DNA from: Zeugodacus cucurbitae
Lineage: Eukaryota; Arthropoda; Insecta; Diptera; Tephritidae
Assembly: GCF_028554725.1 (NCBI RefSeq)
Contig: NC_071671.1
Coordinates: 15,933,501-15,997,500 of the forward strand
Direction of reading: 5' to 3'
Length of the DNA stretch: 64,000 bases
Positions 23,640-36,913 of this stretch are shown here, in pieces. Positions within the stretch are counted from its first letter, which is position 1. Every line of letters begins with the position of its first letter. The notes below the pieces were generated by a model. It had not been told where the DNA came from and did not search any database. It was given only the letters and a program-made list of their open reading frames with translations. Both the position numbers and the translations under genes were made by a program.

Positions 23640-24067
23640 GTTTAGGAATGTTTTCTTTCGCTACAACATTTTCTAATATGTTTTTTTTTTATACAATTCT
23701 TGTAATGTCCTTTTTATCTTCGATTTTATGGAACGCTGTAGCGTTGACAATCCTTGACCTGATAACAATCTGGGTCACATCCGGTATGTATGTATATCTG
23801 ATTGTTATGAGAATCTTCTGGTGTATTTTTGAGTTCCCTGTTTATTTGAAACCCGGTCTCACGAGAATTCAACTCTCTTCTGTCTTCTACAATGAAAAAT
23901 TCTGCAAATTGGACTAGTAATATTCTCGTTTTTGCCTAGTGAGAGTCATGTATACCAGTGAGAGTCAAGAAACCAGATGTAACATAGTTGGATCTCCTGT
24001 TGATACTATTATAATGCAATTATTGTTGCGAAACTGAGTGTATATAGACATCAATAAGAAAATATGG
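23640..24067. repeat. Dispersed relative of the 21.2-22.05 kb repeat
   Basis: Shares ordered blocks with the region 21240-22055: GATTGTTATGAGA, TTTTTGAGTTCCCT, AAATTGGACTAGTAATATTC (compare GGACTGGTAATATTC at 21709), and near the end ACTGAGTGTATATA followed by AATAAGAAAATA (compare 22021-22050). The same order and orientation indicate one low-copy interspersed repeat, here with a single internal unit. Confidence 0.7.
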
Positions 24068-24329
24068 AACAATAAAAAAATCATTACTGAATCTCCATAA
24101 AAATACTAATTAGGAATGATCTTCCTGACAAAGCATTTTTTAGAGTGATCTTGAGTGAATACCGAGTACAGAGGTATACTATTATCAGGGCGTAAATGAG
24201 ACCTGGGTTGAGAAACTTGGATATGATATCTTTAGATATCCAGATGGGCTAAGTTGAAATAAAGCGCCGTTCAGATATGACATCTAAATACAGCAGCCAT
24301 ATCTTCTTCTTTACTGGTGTAGACACCAC

Positions 24330-24680
24330 TTAGCCGAGTTAACAACAATGCGCCATTCGTTTTTACTTTTCGTCAATTAATGATACCATATGCAGCCAAG
24401 CCCTTCTTCACCTGGCCTTTCCGAATAGTTCTCTGCGTCCCCCGGCGGATACTTCATCGTATACTCTCAGAGCTGGAGTGTTCTCATCTATCCGGACCAT
24501 ATGATCTATCTAGCGTAGCCGTTGTGTCTTGATTCGCTGAACTCGATCAACATTGCCGTATATCTCGTAAGTTGAGCTTATCGTTCCATCGAATGCGGTA
24601 TTGGTCATCGCCAAAAACCATAAATCTTCCGCAAAACGTTCCACTCGACAACTCTTAACGAGGACTCATCTGTTGTTGTT
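24330..24680 (-). mobile_element. LINE 3' fragment (related to 38150-38511)
   Basis: Nucleotide blocks such as CGTAGCCGTTGTGTCTTGATTC, GCTGGAGTGTTCTCATC and TATCTCGTAAGTTGAGCT parallel those in the minus-strand LINE tail at 38224-38511. The frame is broken; only nucleotide similarity to the other copy supports the call. Confidence 0.65.
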
Positions 24681-26120
24681 ATTGTCTACGGCTATGTTTG
24701 GTCTGTGTTCGTCGAGAGAGGACAACACACATAACTAACCTCAACTAATCTTTTTCTCTTTTGATGGAAACTCTTAGTTTGGAAAATAAACTCCAGCGAG
24801 ATATAAATACATACATACATATATTTGCCTCTATTTAGGTGTAAGACCCTGAAAATGTTATTATGTTTTATTCAAAACAAATCATTTTATAAGTCATGAC
24901 ATTTATGTGACAAGTTATAAGCAATCAGTATATTGAATTTTAAAGATCTTCTTGCATTTAATTAATGAAACACCATTCGTCAAATTGCCTCCATACTAAT
25001 ATCATGTGAATAACTTATAGGACAGCGGAAGAAATATCTAGAACAAACCAGCGTACGCGCGAAAAAGACATCGAGACGCGATAGTTGTATGCCTGAAACT
25101 GGCTATAGCTGACTTGGCGGATAGGTGGTGACAACTTCACGGTGCTTCGAAGAGGCTCCCACTATTGCATATCGCAACCTTCTTGTTTTGCTCCAGCCAT
25201 CAATTGACTGCTCATTCATGATGCATACTCTTACATATTTACATACGTATATAACACGTATATGCGTGTCATGTTAATGCTCTTCTATGTTTTTTGCACA
25301 ATTCTCCAAGTACACAGTTTGTTTGCTTACACACAAAATATTAAATAGCAAAAAATTAAATAATATTATTCGCTGTAAATTTCCATATGCACTCACCACT
25401 GTAGATCAATTGAGTTGGGCTTGTGGAATTTTACCAGCCACCAGGCGCAGCTAGAAATTAATGAAACAGACCGTCTTATACCCACATAGGCGAATAAATA
25501 TGTATGTCCACATGTGAACTAAGGCAGATACGCGTGCATTTGTACTCCGTTCCATAAGTGTTCGAGTACATGAATATGTGTCTACACATTTCTTTTTCTA
25601 TATGCTGCTGCTGGAATCGCACAATGGAAACGCATCGCATCAACTGGCGCGGTGGCTAGCCACCCGGTCATTGTCAATTCCAGCCGGTTGCGAAACGCAT
25701 TTCTAGAAGAATCCTTAATGGCGGGGCAACCGGACGAGAATCTACAAGCATGAATATCAGACCCACTAAAAAAAAAATAAGAATAAAATAATACAAACAA
25801 CAAAGCATTTGTTGTCGAAAAATGAGAACAAAACAAAGCGCATAAAAGTACGAGCAGACATAAATTACTAATGGAGTTGTATGCGGAAGAAAAGATGGGC
25901 ATGCAGAAATATCCATATGCTACATGCCAATGATACTTCACATGGTGTACATATTGGCTGAAGAGTGCAGACAAAAATATACATACATATTTGTATCCGT
26001 ATTGTATGCATACATGCGTACTTATGTGCATCAAGCGGTAGAATTCTGTCTGTATGTACATATTTACATCTTTGTATTTGACATTTTGTCTTTCATTCTT
26101 CCGCATCCGACTTTGGTAAT

Positions 26121-26176
26121 GCTCAGCGCCCTTGAAAATGCCGCGAAAGCTCAGCGTCCTTGAAAATGCCACAAAA
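26121..26176. repeat. 28-bp tandem pair
   Basis: GCTCAGCGCCCTTGAAAATG followed by CCGCGAAA is repeated directly as GCTCAGCGTCCTTGAAAATG followed by CCACAAAA, two units with three mismatches. Function unknown. Confidence 0.8.
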
Positions 26177-26439
26177 GCTCTGGAGAAACCTTTAGCACAA
26201 GCTTATTAACGATGCTCCCAAAAGGTTTTCAGCACTCCTCCACAGGAAGAGCTTTTTGTGACGTTTTCTTATGTGTATGTATGTATGAAAAACAGTAGAG
26301 AGCGCCAAAGAGAGATTTTATTAAGCCGAAAGTGGAGTCCAAGGCCTCAGCTTTAGGCCCGCGATTTAATGTTTTTACATCATTATCATGGAAAGATTTC
26401 TAGAAAAAAGTGAGTTAACGCACCATCAATTTTTTATTT

Positions 26440-26510
26440 CTGCAATTTGGCGCCAATTGGGAATACCCACCCGGTATTTCTAACGGAGTGGAGGATTTAC
26501 TCTTCCTCTA
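26440..26510 (-). mobile_element. Short LINE 3'-end scrap
   Basis: GGCGCCAATTGGGAATACCC, and later TTTCTAACGGAGTGG, parallel GGCGCCAGTTGGCAATCCC and TTTCCAACGGAGTGG in the 38.2 kb LINE tail. About 70 bases are recognisable. Confidence 0.5.
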
Positions 26511-27919
26511 CTTCGTTTATGGATTTCACTCAATTCTTAGAGTTAAAAGATGTGAGATATGAAGGAAAAGTATATTCAGAAAGATCTACATATATAATAT
26601 CTCTTTGAAGATAGGTTCGTTCCTTTACATATGTATATATATACTGTATTCATATATAGTAAGGTACCAAGAGAAATTCTAGAAGATGCCTTATAAAAAT
26701 CCATAATTTATTTCAAACAAAAACTTGTGGAACTCACTATTTCAAGATCTATGTTATTTCCCTTAGAAATAAAAATAAAAACAACAGTCGTATTGAAATT
26801 GATTAATAATTTGGCAAAATAAGCGTTGTTTATTTATCTTTTTCTCTTCCTCGGCACGAAAAAAAATCAGTGAGCGCAATGAGTTGTTATTCGCCTGAGA
26901 ATATTTGGAATCACATTAAGTAAGCGATCTAATTTTCGTGCGGAACCAAAAATTATCAACAGAAAATACGTTTCAGAGAGATTATTTGGTATAATAATAT
27001 CAAATTTTTGGTATAATAAGAGGTTTTACATTCCGTATTTTCGTTATACACGTTGTTTTTATCAGAGACTCGATGGATGCAGCCAGTTTTAAAGTACCTC
27101 CATACAGCTAAGAGCTTTTTATTACCTTTCGGACATCCACTATTGGACAAAAATCATTTCATTCTTGTTAAATCTAAGATGAAACCCAAATTCTGAGTTT
27201 ATACAGAGTCTGGTTAGAATAAATAAGCAATTTAAACTCTTATTAGAATATAGAATAGACTAAATTCTAGGTGATTTATAATAACAATCAGCTAATACAT
27301 ATGTTAGCCTTATTAAGCAACTACTGGGAAATTTTAAGCGAATTGCGCATTATTTTGTTATTTCTTTATAAAAAACGGCCCAAATATGACACCACTTTTA
27401 CAATTCTCGGGTTTCTTTCCATATGCTGATCATAATTTGAGGAACTCTTTGACATTATCTGTTAAATATATTATAACTTTTTGATTTTTTTTGCGCTCTG
27501 GCATAAAAACTACGCACACAAATATACATATATACATATGTATTTACGAAAACAACAATTTTTTTTTGCAATAAAGCAAGACGAGCAAATGCAAAACCGG
27601 CAAAGCGCTGCCACGAGCCAGTAGTGCGGCCGATATCGTAGCCGGTACCAAATGTTTAGCGTTTCGCTCAAAAATCAAGCAACATACAAACTTATACTCG
27701 TATGTAGGTACTATGCCAGAACTCATTTCATTTCATTTCATTGTGGGCACAAATACACATCTCGACTTACAAATATACTCGTATGTACATACATACATAT
27801 GTTGCCTGTATGAATTAGCGCTCGAATGTGTACGCGTGTGTACGAACTTGCAAGCCACGCGATATCCAAATTTATTGGCGGGGGTGTACATATGGCCCCC
27901 CGCGAGTTGTCGGCAGTTC

Positions 27920-28040
27920 TATCGATACACACCACTACACGTGCAATGCTCCGTTGGTGGCTGTCAGCTTTGGAGAACAAGCAAACGCCGGCTGGGCCGT
28001 CAACATAAATAGGAGCGCATGGTGTCGTGAGAGTTCATTG
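27920..28040 (+). promoter_or_regulatory. Inos core promoter (DRE, TATA-like, initiator)
   Basis: A perfect DRE (TATCGATA) lies at 27920-27927. A TATA-like ATAAAT at 28005-28010 is followed, about 30 bases on, by TTCATTG (28034-28040), a reasonable arthropod initiator. If the TSS is near 28036, the 5' UTR to ATG 28479 is about 440 bases, A-rich in its later part as in many fly leaders. Spacing is seen; function is inferred. Confidence 0.5.
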
Positions 28041-28478
28041 GTTGAAAAACTGCCAAACTGAGCTGAACTGTGAGTCAAAAGTAAATATCGCAACGCAACC
28101 GCAACAATAAAATCAAAAAAAAAAATAATTAGAAAATTTTCCAAAGGAAGACACATACATAGATATACATACATTTATATGTATATGAAAACTACAGCTT
28201 AAAAGGAGCCAAGTGAAGACGTGTATTCTATAAAACAGTTTCGGCAAATATTCAATTAAGGATATTTTCAATTTCCAAAGACTGTAAAACCACCGCAAGA
28301 ATTTTAGAGCATTGTTTTTGTGATTTCTGTACTTTTATTGACATTACGACATTTGTGTGACAACACATCGAGCAATTAGACACTATATTCAAAAAGAATA
28401 TAGCAAAAACATAAAAGTAATATAAGCGAAATTTATTAATTGCAATAATCCGATAAAAATCAATAACACATTTACAAT

Positions 28479-31400
28479 ATGAAAGTGGACACTGCTACTT
28501 TGGAAGTCATTTCGCCAAAAGTGCAAATCAGCGAGAACTACATTGAGACCGACTACGAGTATCAGACGTCGCATGTCAAACGTAGCGCCAATGGCAAGAT
28601 TCAGGTGAGTGACATACAAAAAATAGAGTTGTGCGAAAAATGTTGGAATCGGAAAGAATTGAAATGCATGAAAATATGAAAAAAAAATATATATTTATGA
28701 AAAAAAGCAATATTGTCATTATCAGTTAATTAACTATTGCATTAACGGCAAAAACTGTGCTGTTGTATTTACATGTATAACACGAATTAGTCACATTTGT
28801 TCTTAAATTCACTACTCAAACGAATATTGTATATAGTATTTACTTTCTGATTCTCTATGTACACATCGCTGGCTGGCCGGTTATTGATTTTTCTATGCCT
28901 TTATGCATGTGCTTATGTATACAAAATATTAATGATGTGCCAGTGAAATTGTTACACATCAGTAATATTTTGCTTCTAGAACTTTTCAATGTGGTATAAG
29001 AAAATTCATATGTTCTTCATTTGTTTTGATTTCGGCGAAATTTGTTTATTTTCTTAAAATATTTTCTATGAATTTTGGTATAAAAATTTAATAAAATAAA
29101 TTATATAAATTTTGAATTCTAAATATTTTTTATATTTAACTATGTAGCTCAACCGGTGAACTTTGTACCATCCAAAATATTTGAAATAATTCCTTTTTAT
29201 TTTCATTTTCATTTCGATACGAATATTTTCTATGTATTTGGAAATATTTGTATATTTTTTTTTGTTGAGAGGATTAATGATGGCTTTCTTCGTTCAATAA
29301 CTAGATATTTTTATTTCAAACATGTGTGCAAAATTTAAATAAAATCGCTGCATAACTTTTCGAAAAATCGTGTCCACCGACTTAAAAAATTTAGTTTTGA
29401 GATTAACGAGTTTAATATTTTAAATTGAAACTGACGTGGCCTGGTGGTTAGAAATTCCAAAGATCTTATCTCTTAAAATTTTTTCGGCTTGATTGAAATT
29501 TTTCGAGATATTTCAAACATATTTTACTTTTTAATAAGACAAAAACATTTTTTTTTTCAAATCTAAAAATTTTTAACCCATCTAACTCCTTAAGGAGTTA
29601 GAGTTCTCAAAAGTGTAATTTTGACAAATTTTCTGAGAGTAGAACGAATTTCCCTTCACTCAAGCTTTATTAAACATATATTTTAGTATTAGAGAATATT
29701 ATTTTTAATACAAAAAAATCTTCGGAATCACCTTTTCTAGAAGGTCATAGTGATTTCAGTAACTCGTACTATCGAAAACAAAATTCCTATACAGGCTTTA
29801 TTTTTTATGATTTTTTTTTATAATTCTATCAATTGGCTAATGTTTTCGGACCCTAATGTATATTTTAATGAAAAAGGGTTCAATTTTGGGAAAATACTAA
29901 ACTCTACTAACTCTTTTCTTGAAACTTTCCGATATTTTCATAGTTATTTCGCTATTCTTAGCGGAGTCCAATTCAATGATATGTTCTTGAATTTTAAATG
30001 GTGTAATTAATATTTACTCAAATCTTTGATAAAATTATAAATTCGTTCAAATTGAGTTTAGGTCTGCAGGTAATTTGAAAAAATAATACAATTAATAAAT
30101 AAATTAATATTTTATAATTTATTTATTTAAAAAATATTTTATAATTTATTAAAGTTATTCGCTTCATAATTCTTATTCTAAAAAACATATTTAATTAAAT
30201 TTCATGATTCCAAATATTTAATTTTATTTTTGGGAGAGAGTTCACTTTGTTTTTTTTTTGGTCTAACTTTTACTTAAAAAAAAATTTCGTGATAAAGCGT
30301 TCAGAAATATAGAAATCATATATAGAAATATGCAATGCTTACTTACTTAAAAAAATTCATCAAATAATTTATAAAATAGAATATAATAAAATATAACCAC
30401 ACATAAAATAAAACAATTTAGAAATCAATCAAATTTAGCCATAATAAATATTATACAACTATTTCGTGCCAAATGCGACTCAGTTATTATCATTATAAAA
30501 ATTACATACATGCAATCATATAAGAATTTCTTATATAATATAAGTATATGGGCAAAATAACTAAGAAACAACAATTCTATGGAACTGCACTGCGTAGGAA
30601 AAGCTATAAATAGCCTGCAGTAATGTGAGCAGTGGCATTGCGTCTCCTACTATCCCTTACTTTGCCGCCACAAATTCCAGTCGACTTAGAAATGTGCACA
30701 GCTCAGCTGATGCATGTGGGAATGTTGTGACCGCAAATACACTTACAGCACTATATAAGTAAACAATCTGTATGTAAATAATATTATGAACGCCCTGACG
30801 CCACTCAAACAACCCACAATTTATCGCGCATGCGTTTGAATAAAAGTGAAAAGTGCAACTGGAAGAGTGCACTACTTGTCTATGTAGTAGTAATAGTCTC
30901 ATACGCTAGTGGTAGTTTGTGCATAGCGTGCTTGCTGAGCTGATCAGCTGTTGCTTTGTTGCATGCCACCACTTGAGTTGTTTCTCTTTCCAACATCTAG
31001 TGTTGACGAGTTCACGTTCAAGGTCGATGGATATGCGTGTTTGGGTGAGAGCGAAAAGTCAATAATACACCTGTTGGCTCTCCTACGTCTCAACGGGCGT
31101 TTTTATTTTATTTTTCCTAACGAAAAGTATGTCAGTTATGCAATTGAAATCAAGCATAAAAATGTTATAAATAGCGGAAGTGTTTGGAGATGGGTTACAA
31201 TTATAGTTAATCTATATATAAATAAATTTATTTTGAAGGAAAGTTGCAAATCTTTTCAGTTTCTTTCGACAGTTTTTTTTTTTGACAAATTGTTTGATAC
31301 TGTGGTGACAGTTGTTGATCTGTTATAAATCAATTTTCGTTCTCATTACATAGAACTGACTGTCGCCAGTATGCAAGCCTAAACTGAAACTTAAAACTGA

Positions 31401-34400
31401 ACATTGGCCTGTCTAATTTGGAATCTACAATTTCTCTTTCTATGTAGACATGTATTTATTTATGCAAATACTAAAATTTTAATTCCTATCTGATAAGTTA
31501 ATGTATTTTTCAATTCTTTCTAATTATGATTAAATATTATTAAAATATAGTCTGTAAAGTTTAATGCCACTAATTCTTCTATAAATTTACTGATGAAAGA
31601 TTATGATATTTGCTATACATACATATGTATGTACACATTTACAAAATTATGGAAGCTATCATAAATATGGTCAGTCAGTTTGTTGACACGGAAATTAATT
31701 GCTTTGGTGATTAATTGTTGTCATTTTGAATTTATGAGATCAATGATTAAAGGACGCAAGTTGATATTTAATATTTATGTTCGCATATTAATTATTGTAG
31801 GTGCACCTTAATCAAGTCTTGAAGAGTGGCAAAGCGAACAAACAAATGGTATAAATATAATATAATGCCATAATCAATTATTCGGCTTTAAGAGGTTAGT
31901 TGGCTTTCAGAGGTTGAAAGAAAGGATGTTTTTATAATATATTTAATATATACAATTATATATTTCATTTAGACAATTCAGCATACCATTGATACATATT
32001 TAAACAGTATTTTGTGAAATTTTTATTTAAAAATTCTGAAAACTCACCCGTTGGTATTGCATTTTCCTTGACGTCTCGAAAAAAAGGTCTTGCCATGAAG
32101 ACGATATAACTCATTATTGGTTCAAATAAAATCAATAAACTAAAAATATTTCGATAGTACATGGATAAATCTCATTATTGACCAAAGAAGGAAATATTAA
32201 AATTTTAATTTTTGTAAACTTTGAACAAAAACATATTTTTTATCAAATTATCGCCACATATCAGCTCGAAAAAATTATTTGTAATAAAAGTAAATAAAAA
32301 ATTCTTCATTCAATAATTAGATAATTTTATTTTAAAGATGTGTGCAAAATTGTAATAAAATTGTATAACTTTTGGAGGAACAGTGTCCATCGCCTTAAAA
32401 AATTGTGTGTTTGAGATAAATACATTTAAAGTTTTAAATTACAACTGACATAGCCTGATGGACGAAAACTTCAAAGGATCTACATATGTCTTAGCATTTT
32501 ACTCGAATCTATTTTTGGAGAATATTTTTTACATATTGTTCTATTTAATAAGACCACATTATTTTTTCAAATTTTGAAACCCACCTAACGCCTTAATAAT
32601 ATAACCATAGACTATTTGGGTACTCTTTGATTTTTATCTGATAAAATAAAGAGCTCCTATAAGCTAAATAGACTTTATGAAAAACTTTATCATATAAGAA
32701 ATACTAATACTAATTCCAGAGTTCTTGATAATTTGCTATGGTCAAGATTTCTATATACTCACTCAAAATTTGTCATTTTTCAAGTTCCTTATATCTTTAG
32801 TGGAAGAGAAAACGTCAAGTTGAATGTAAACCCATAAGCATCTAAGATATAATTGAATTACAGTCAAATTTAAGAAAATCACGCTAAAGAAAATATTAAA
32901 AAGTCACGCCACTTGCGAAAACAACACGTGTGCTGGTAAAAGTATGCAACAAAAGGCCGATTAGAAATTTAAATAATTTAATATCTATGTGTATCTACAT
33001 GTGTCACTACGTAAATAATAATTATACAACAGGCAACATCTAGTTCTTCGAAACTGTATAAAACAACTACGTGTGTAAATGCCGGCCGGTCCCCATACAT
33101 CCTCATTAGCAATCAGGCGATAATTTTGTGGCGCTATTTTATAGTTTAATTTGCAAAGTCTTATCTATGTATGTGTTCTTTTTTTATTGCTAGAAGCATT
33201 TAATAGATAAATATCTGTTTTTACCAAATTTGTTATCTGCTGTTTGCAAGTTAGGGATGTTCTAAACAACTTGGAAGTTAAAAACTAGCTATAAGATTAT
33301 TATTTTTTAATGAACCGTGTGTTCACCGTGTTTTTGTTTCTAATACTCTATAATTTTTGGAAGTCAGTAGATTGATTTTCCTTTAAGAATCGTTAAGATT
33401 ATTATATTTATATATTTATGCCACAATTTTTTGTACAGTTACATTTATTGTCCGTAGAGTCATACATAATACAAATTTTCCGTTCTGAAAAAAAAAAAAA
33501 AATGAATTTATATTTTATTTAATTATTCTTGTTTAGTAGTTAATTTAATATTAAGTATTTTATTTAATATCATTTAAGAGGAGTTCACATATTTTGTACG
33601 ACCCTAATGATTTTTTTTTAAATTCGTGCACATGCCGTCTTTTTGCAAATCATTCAAACGTGAATTTGTATATACATACGAGTACTTGACACACCCCTTT
33701 AAACTACATACATACATATATTTTTGCCTGTTTTTATTATTTATCGCGGGTGTATATTATATGCACAAACACACATATGTTTATGCTGAACCCAACACCT
33801 ATTTAATATTCATACATAAGCGTTTCACAAATATCTGATTATACTCATATTCAGACCTCTTGTAGTGACTCTTAATGGTATACTTGTATAAATGGCACAC
33901 CGAATTCACATGCATATTTATACATACTATATATTGCACATATATATTGAAGTTTTCTTGTTTACTACCGCCAGCGGATTGGTACACGTCGTTGTTGAGA
34001 ATTTGTTAAAAGAAAGAATGAAAATAAAAATAAAACTACTTTTTGGGCTAAGAGGTTCTAAGTAAGGTACAACATTAGTATGTTTTGCACATGTGCCGTT
34101 ATGTAGTTTATGCCTTTTCGAGTTGGCATATTAAACAGATTAACACGATGTATCGCGTGATTTTTGGATACTAAACAAGTAAATGGGTTTGTGCTCACTG
34201 CCTTTAATGTAGTGTGCAGTGGATTAAAATTTGATAAGTATTATCAATTTAACCTAAAATTTGATCACCTGATTTTCTGACGTCACAATAGCGAATATTT
34301 GAAATACATTTGGACTTCCATAACTCGAACTCTTGAATTAGCAATATAACTGAAATTTCATACAAATTATCTTCCATAACTCGAAGTCTCTCTAATTCGA

Positions 34401-36684
34401 AGTTGTTTTGTGGATTATGGTGATTTGAGTTAGGGAAGTTCAACTGTAGTTGGTTTCCTCAAGATCTATCTATCTAGAACTGTGTAATATATTCTACCGT
34501 CATCATTTACAAAAGAGGCTTGTCCTCATAAGTTTATTGACCTTTCAATATGTATGCTTCACAGTTAAGTTTTTTAGATTATAGAGTAGATAGTCACTTA
34601 TGCGTTGGGTATAAATAGTTAATTCTCAAACATAAATTTTTCCGATTCTTTAAAATATTTGTATAACAGAAGTGTGATATGTGTACGAATTTGTGGACTT
34701 TGATCGCTGGCATTGATATACACACATATATATATGTACAGTTATGTATGTTTTAAGATGTGTGTGTGCAAAGAAAGAAAGAAGATTAAATATTTCTCTC
34801 GAATCTGTACATATGTATGTATGTATCACTGTCTTCTTTGGTTTCGTATTAAGATTTATTTGTGTAATCGATCTTCATACTTCTACTAGTAAAGAAATGA
34901 TATTATGATTCAAATATTTTCCACAATTAAATTCTACCTTCAACTCATTACAGGTTCACCCGGAGACAGCCGCGCTCAAAATACGCACCGATCGTCGTGT
35001 ACCCAAATTGGGTTTAATGCTTGTCGGCTGGGGTGGCAACAATGGTTCCACACTGACAGCCGCCTTAGAGGCTAATCGTCGCCAATTGCAATGGCGTAAA
35101 CGTACCGGTGTACAAAAGGCCAATTGGTTCGGTTCCATTACGCAAGCATCGACCGTACTGATTGGTTCCGATGAAGATGGCAAGGATGTGCATATACCAA
35201 TGAAAGATCTCGTACCCATGGTCGATCCCGATGATATTGTCGTTGACGGTTGGGACATTAGTGCGGCGAATATCGGCGATGCCATGCAACGCGCACAAGT
35301 ATTGGATGTCGAGTTGCAAGATCAATTGTACAAGCATTTATCGACGCTCCAGCCGCGTCCTTCAATTTACGATCCCGATTTTATTGCGGCCAATCAATCC
35401 GAACGCGCCGATAATCTGATTAAGGGCACCAAGTTTGAGCAGTACGAACAGTTGCGTCGTGATATACGTGATTTCAAGCAGAAGTCCGGTGTGGATACGG
35501 TGCTCGTATTATGGACGGCGAATACGGAACGTTTCTGTGATGTAAAAGAGGGACTGAATACCAGCATGGCTGAGTTGGAGGCATCGTTGAAGGCGAACAA
35601 AGCAGAGATATCGCCATCGACTATTTTCGCAATGGCCAGCATTGACGAGGGTGTAAGTAGTGGGAATTCACATTTGGTGGAAGGATATTTTATTAATTTT
35701 TTGTATGCCTTTACAGTGCACCTATATCAATGGCTCGCCGCAAAATACTTTTGTACCTGGTCTAGTTGAATTAGCCGAACATAAGGGAATTTTCATTGCC
35801 GGCGACGATTTCAAATCGGGACAAACCAAGCTAAAGTCAGTGTTGGTTGACTTTTTGGTGGGCGCTGGCATTAAGCCAGTCTCCATTGTGAGCTACAATC
35901 ATTTGGGTAACAATGATGGCAAGAACTTGTCGGCGCCGCAGCAGTTCCGCTCTAAGGAGGTGGGTGTAGTGCTACAGATGCTTTTTTTATTTCACTAAAA
36001 TATATAATTATTATTTATTTACTAACCTCCTTTGCATTTTCGTTATAGATTTCCAAGAGCAATGTTGTCGACGATATGGTCGAATCGAACGATGTACTCT
36101 ACAAACCCAACGAGCATCCCGATCATGTGGTGGTCATCAAATACGTACCCTATGTTGGCGACAGCAAGCGTGCCATGGATGAGTACACCTCGGAAATTAT
36201 GATGGGCGGTCACAACACGCTCGTCATACACAACACCTGTGAGGATTCACTACTTGCCTCACCACTAATACTAGACTTGGTCATACTCGGCGAATTATGC
36301 TCACGCATACAGATCAAGAGTAATGAACGCGCCGACGCACCTTGGGTCTCCTTCAAACCGGTGCTCTCGCTGCTCAGCTACCTATGCAAGGCCCCATTGG
36401 TGCCACGTGGCACACAAGTTGTGAATTCACTCTTCCGTCAACGTTCCGCCATTGAGAATATTTTACGCGGCTGTATTGGTCTGCCACCCAATTCACACAT
36501 GATGTTGGAACAACGTTTCAACTTTGCGTCGATCACCAATGAGCCCCCCACAAAGAAATTGAAGAGCGTGTCGAATGGTTGTGAATTGAATACCAAATGC
36601 GCCAATGGTCATGTTGCCAAAGCATCTAATGGTCATTATGCCAATGGCAATGCGAATGGCCACACGAATGGTCTCACTCATTAG
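28479..36684 (+). CDS. Inos: Inositol-3-phosphate synthase
   Basis: NAD-dependent cytosolic enzyme that converts glucose-6-phosphate to 1D-myo-inositol-3-phosphate, the first step of inositol synthesis for phosphoinositides. Four exons, all phase 0: 28479-28604, 34954-35652, 35717-35959 and 36049-36684, giving 567 residues plus TAG, the normal insect length. The Rossmann NAD site GLMLVGWGGNNGSTLTA begins at residue 62; other family landmarks are PMKDLVPMVDPDDIVVDGWD, LWTANTERFCDV, NTFVPGLVELA (about 285), SYNHLGNNDGKNL (about 334-346) and SKSNVVDDM at the start of exon 4, followed by YVPYVGDSKRAMDEYTSEIM. All look intact. The last 25-30 residues are an Asn/Gly/His-rich repeat tail (NGHVAKASNGHYANGNANGH), probably unstructured. 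The first exon encodes only 42 residues and is separated by a 6.35 kb intron containing repeats. ATG 28479 gives the expected MKVDTATLEV-type N-terminus. Confidence 0.97.
29270..29600. repeat. AT-rich interspersed repeat, copy 1 (Inos intron 1)
   Basis: Shares ordered blocks with 32140-32600 and 61200-62050: CTTCGTTCAATAACTAGATA, TGTGTGCAAAATT, GTGTCCACCGACTTAAAAAA, TTTTAAATTGAAACTGACGT and AACCCATCTAACTCCTTAAG. No coding frame or clear termini. Confidence 0.7.
30600..31330. other. Unique, GC-richer patch in Inos intron 1
   Basis: Less AT-rich than its surroundings, with CAGCTG-type motifs including the palindrome AGCTGATCAGCT near 30938. The frame at 30951-31328 has no recognisable domain. 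It could be an enhancer or alternative first-exon region, but nothing in the sequence decides this. Confidence 0.25.
32140..32600. repeat. AT-rich interspersed repeat, copy 2 (Inos intron 1)
   Basis: Longer copy starting near TAGTACATGGATAAATCTCA, with CTTCATTCAATAATTAGATA, TGTGTGCAAAATTG, TGTCCATCGCCTTAAAAAA, TTTTAAATTACAACTGACAT and AACCCACCTAACGCCTTAA. Same orientation as copy 1. Confidence 0.7.
34307..34446. mobile_element. Pogo/Tigger-like MITE, copy 2 (140 bp)
   Basis: Left CATTTGGACTTCCATAACTC (a mutated CAGTTGAAC end) and right GGGAAGTTCAACTG are flanked by TA (34305-34306, 34447-34448). The inside has CCATAACTCGAAGTCTCTCT and GATTATGGTGATT blocks shared with copy 1. Located in Inos intron 1. 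Confidence 0.75.
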
Positions 36685-36907
36685 AAGCTCATTTGTTGCG
36701 GCGCTCAAGCATCTTTTTGGATGAAGTCGAAATAATGTGACACTATTGTTGGTGGTTGGGGCATAGGAGAACTATTTAGTTAATAGTAAATATAAGATCA
36801 GTGTGAGACATTCCCTACACGTTATCCCACCCTTGACGCATATTTATTTTGTAAGCTTCACTCCGGCTCATTTTACGAGTAGATGGCGCATTAGTAACAA
36901 TTTACAA

Positions 36908-36913
36908 AATAAA
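36908..36913 (+). terminator. Poly(A) signal candidate for Inos
   Basis: AATAAA about 225 bases after the Inos stop; another AATAAA lies near 37037. Confidence 0.5.

Larger units (their letters stand above)
20861..27919. other. HPS5-Inos intergenic region, repeat-rich
   Basis: About 7 kb without a gene I can support. It contains a 174-bp tandem duplication (21335-21680), an (AAT)n microsatellite (about 22229-22261), a related dispersed repeat (23640-24067), a LINE 3' fragment (about 24330-24680), a 28-bp tandem pair (26121-26176), another LINE-like scrap (about 26440-26510) and many ATAC/TATG microsatellites. The longest frame, 25582-26172 on minus, has no recognisable domain. Confidence 0.6.

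Noticed and set aside
25582..26172. 196-codon minus-strand open frame with hydrophobic stretches
   Set aside because: It crosses ATAC-type microsatellites, is Cys/Tyr/His-rich from repeat DNA, has no recognisable domain and overlaps plus-strand frames of similar quality. The GC-richer bit at 25610-25740 is the only part that might merit a similarity search.
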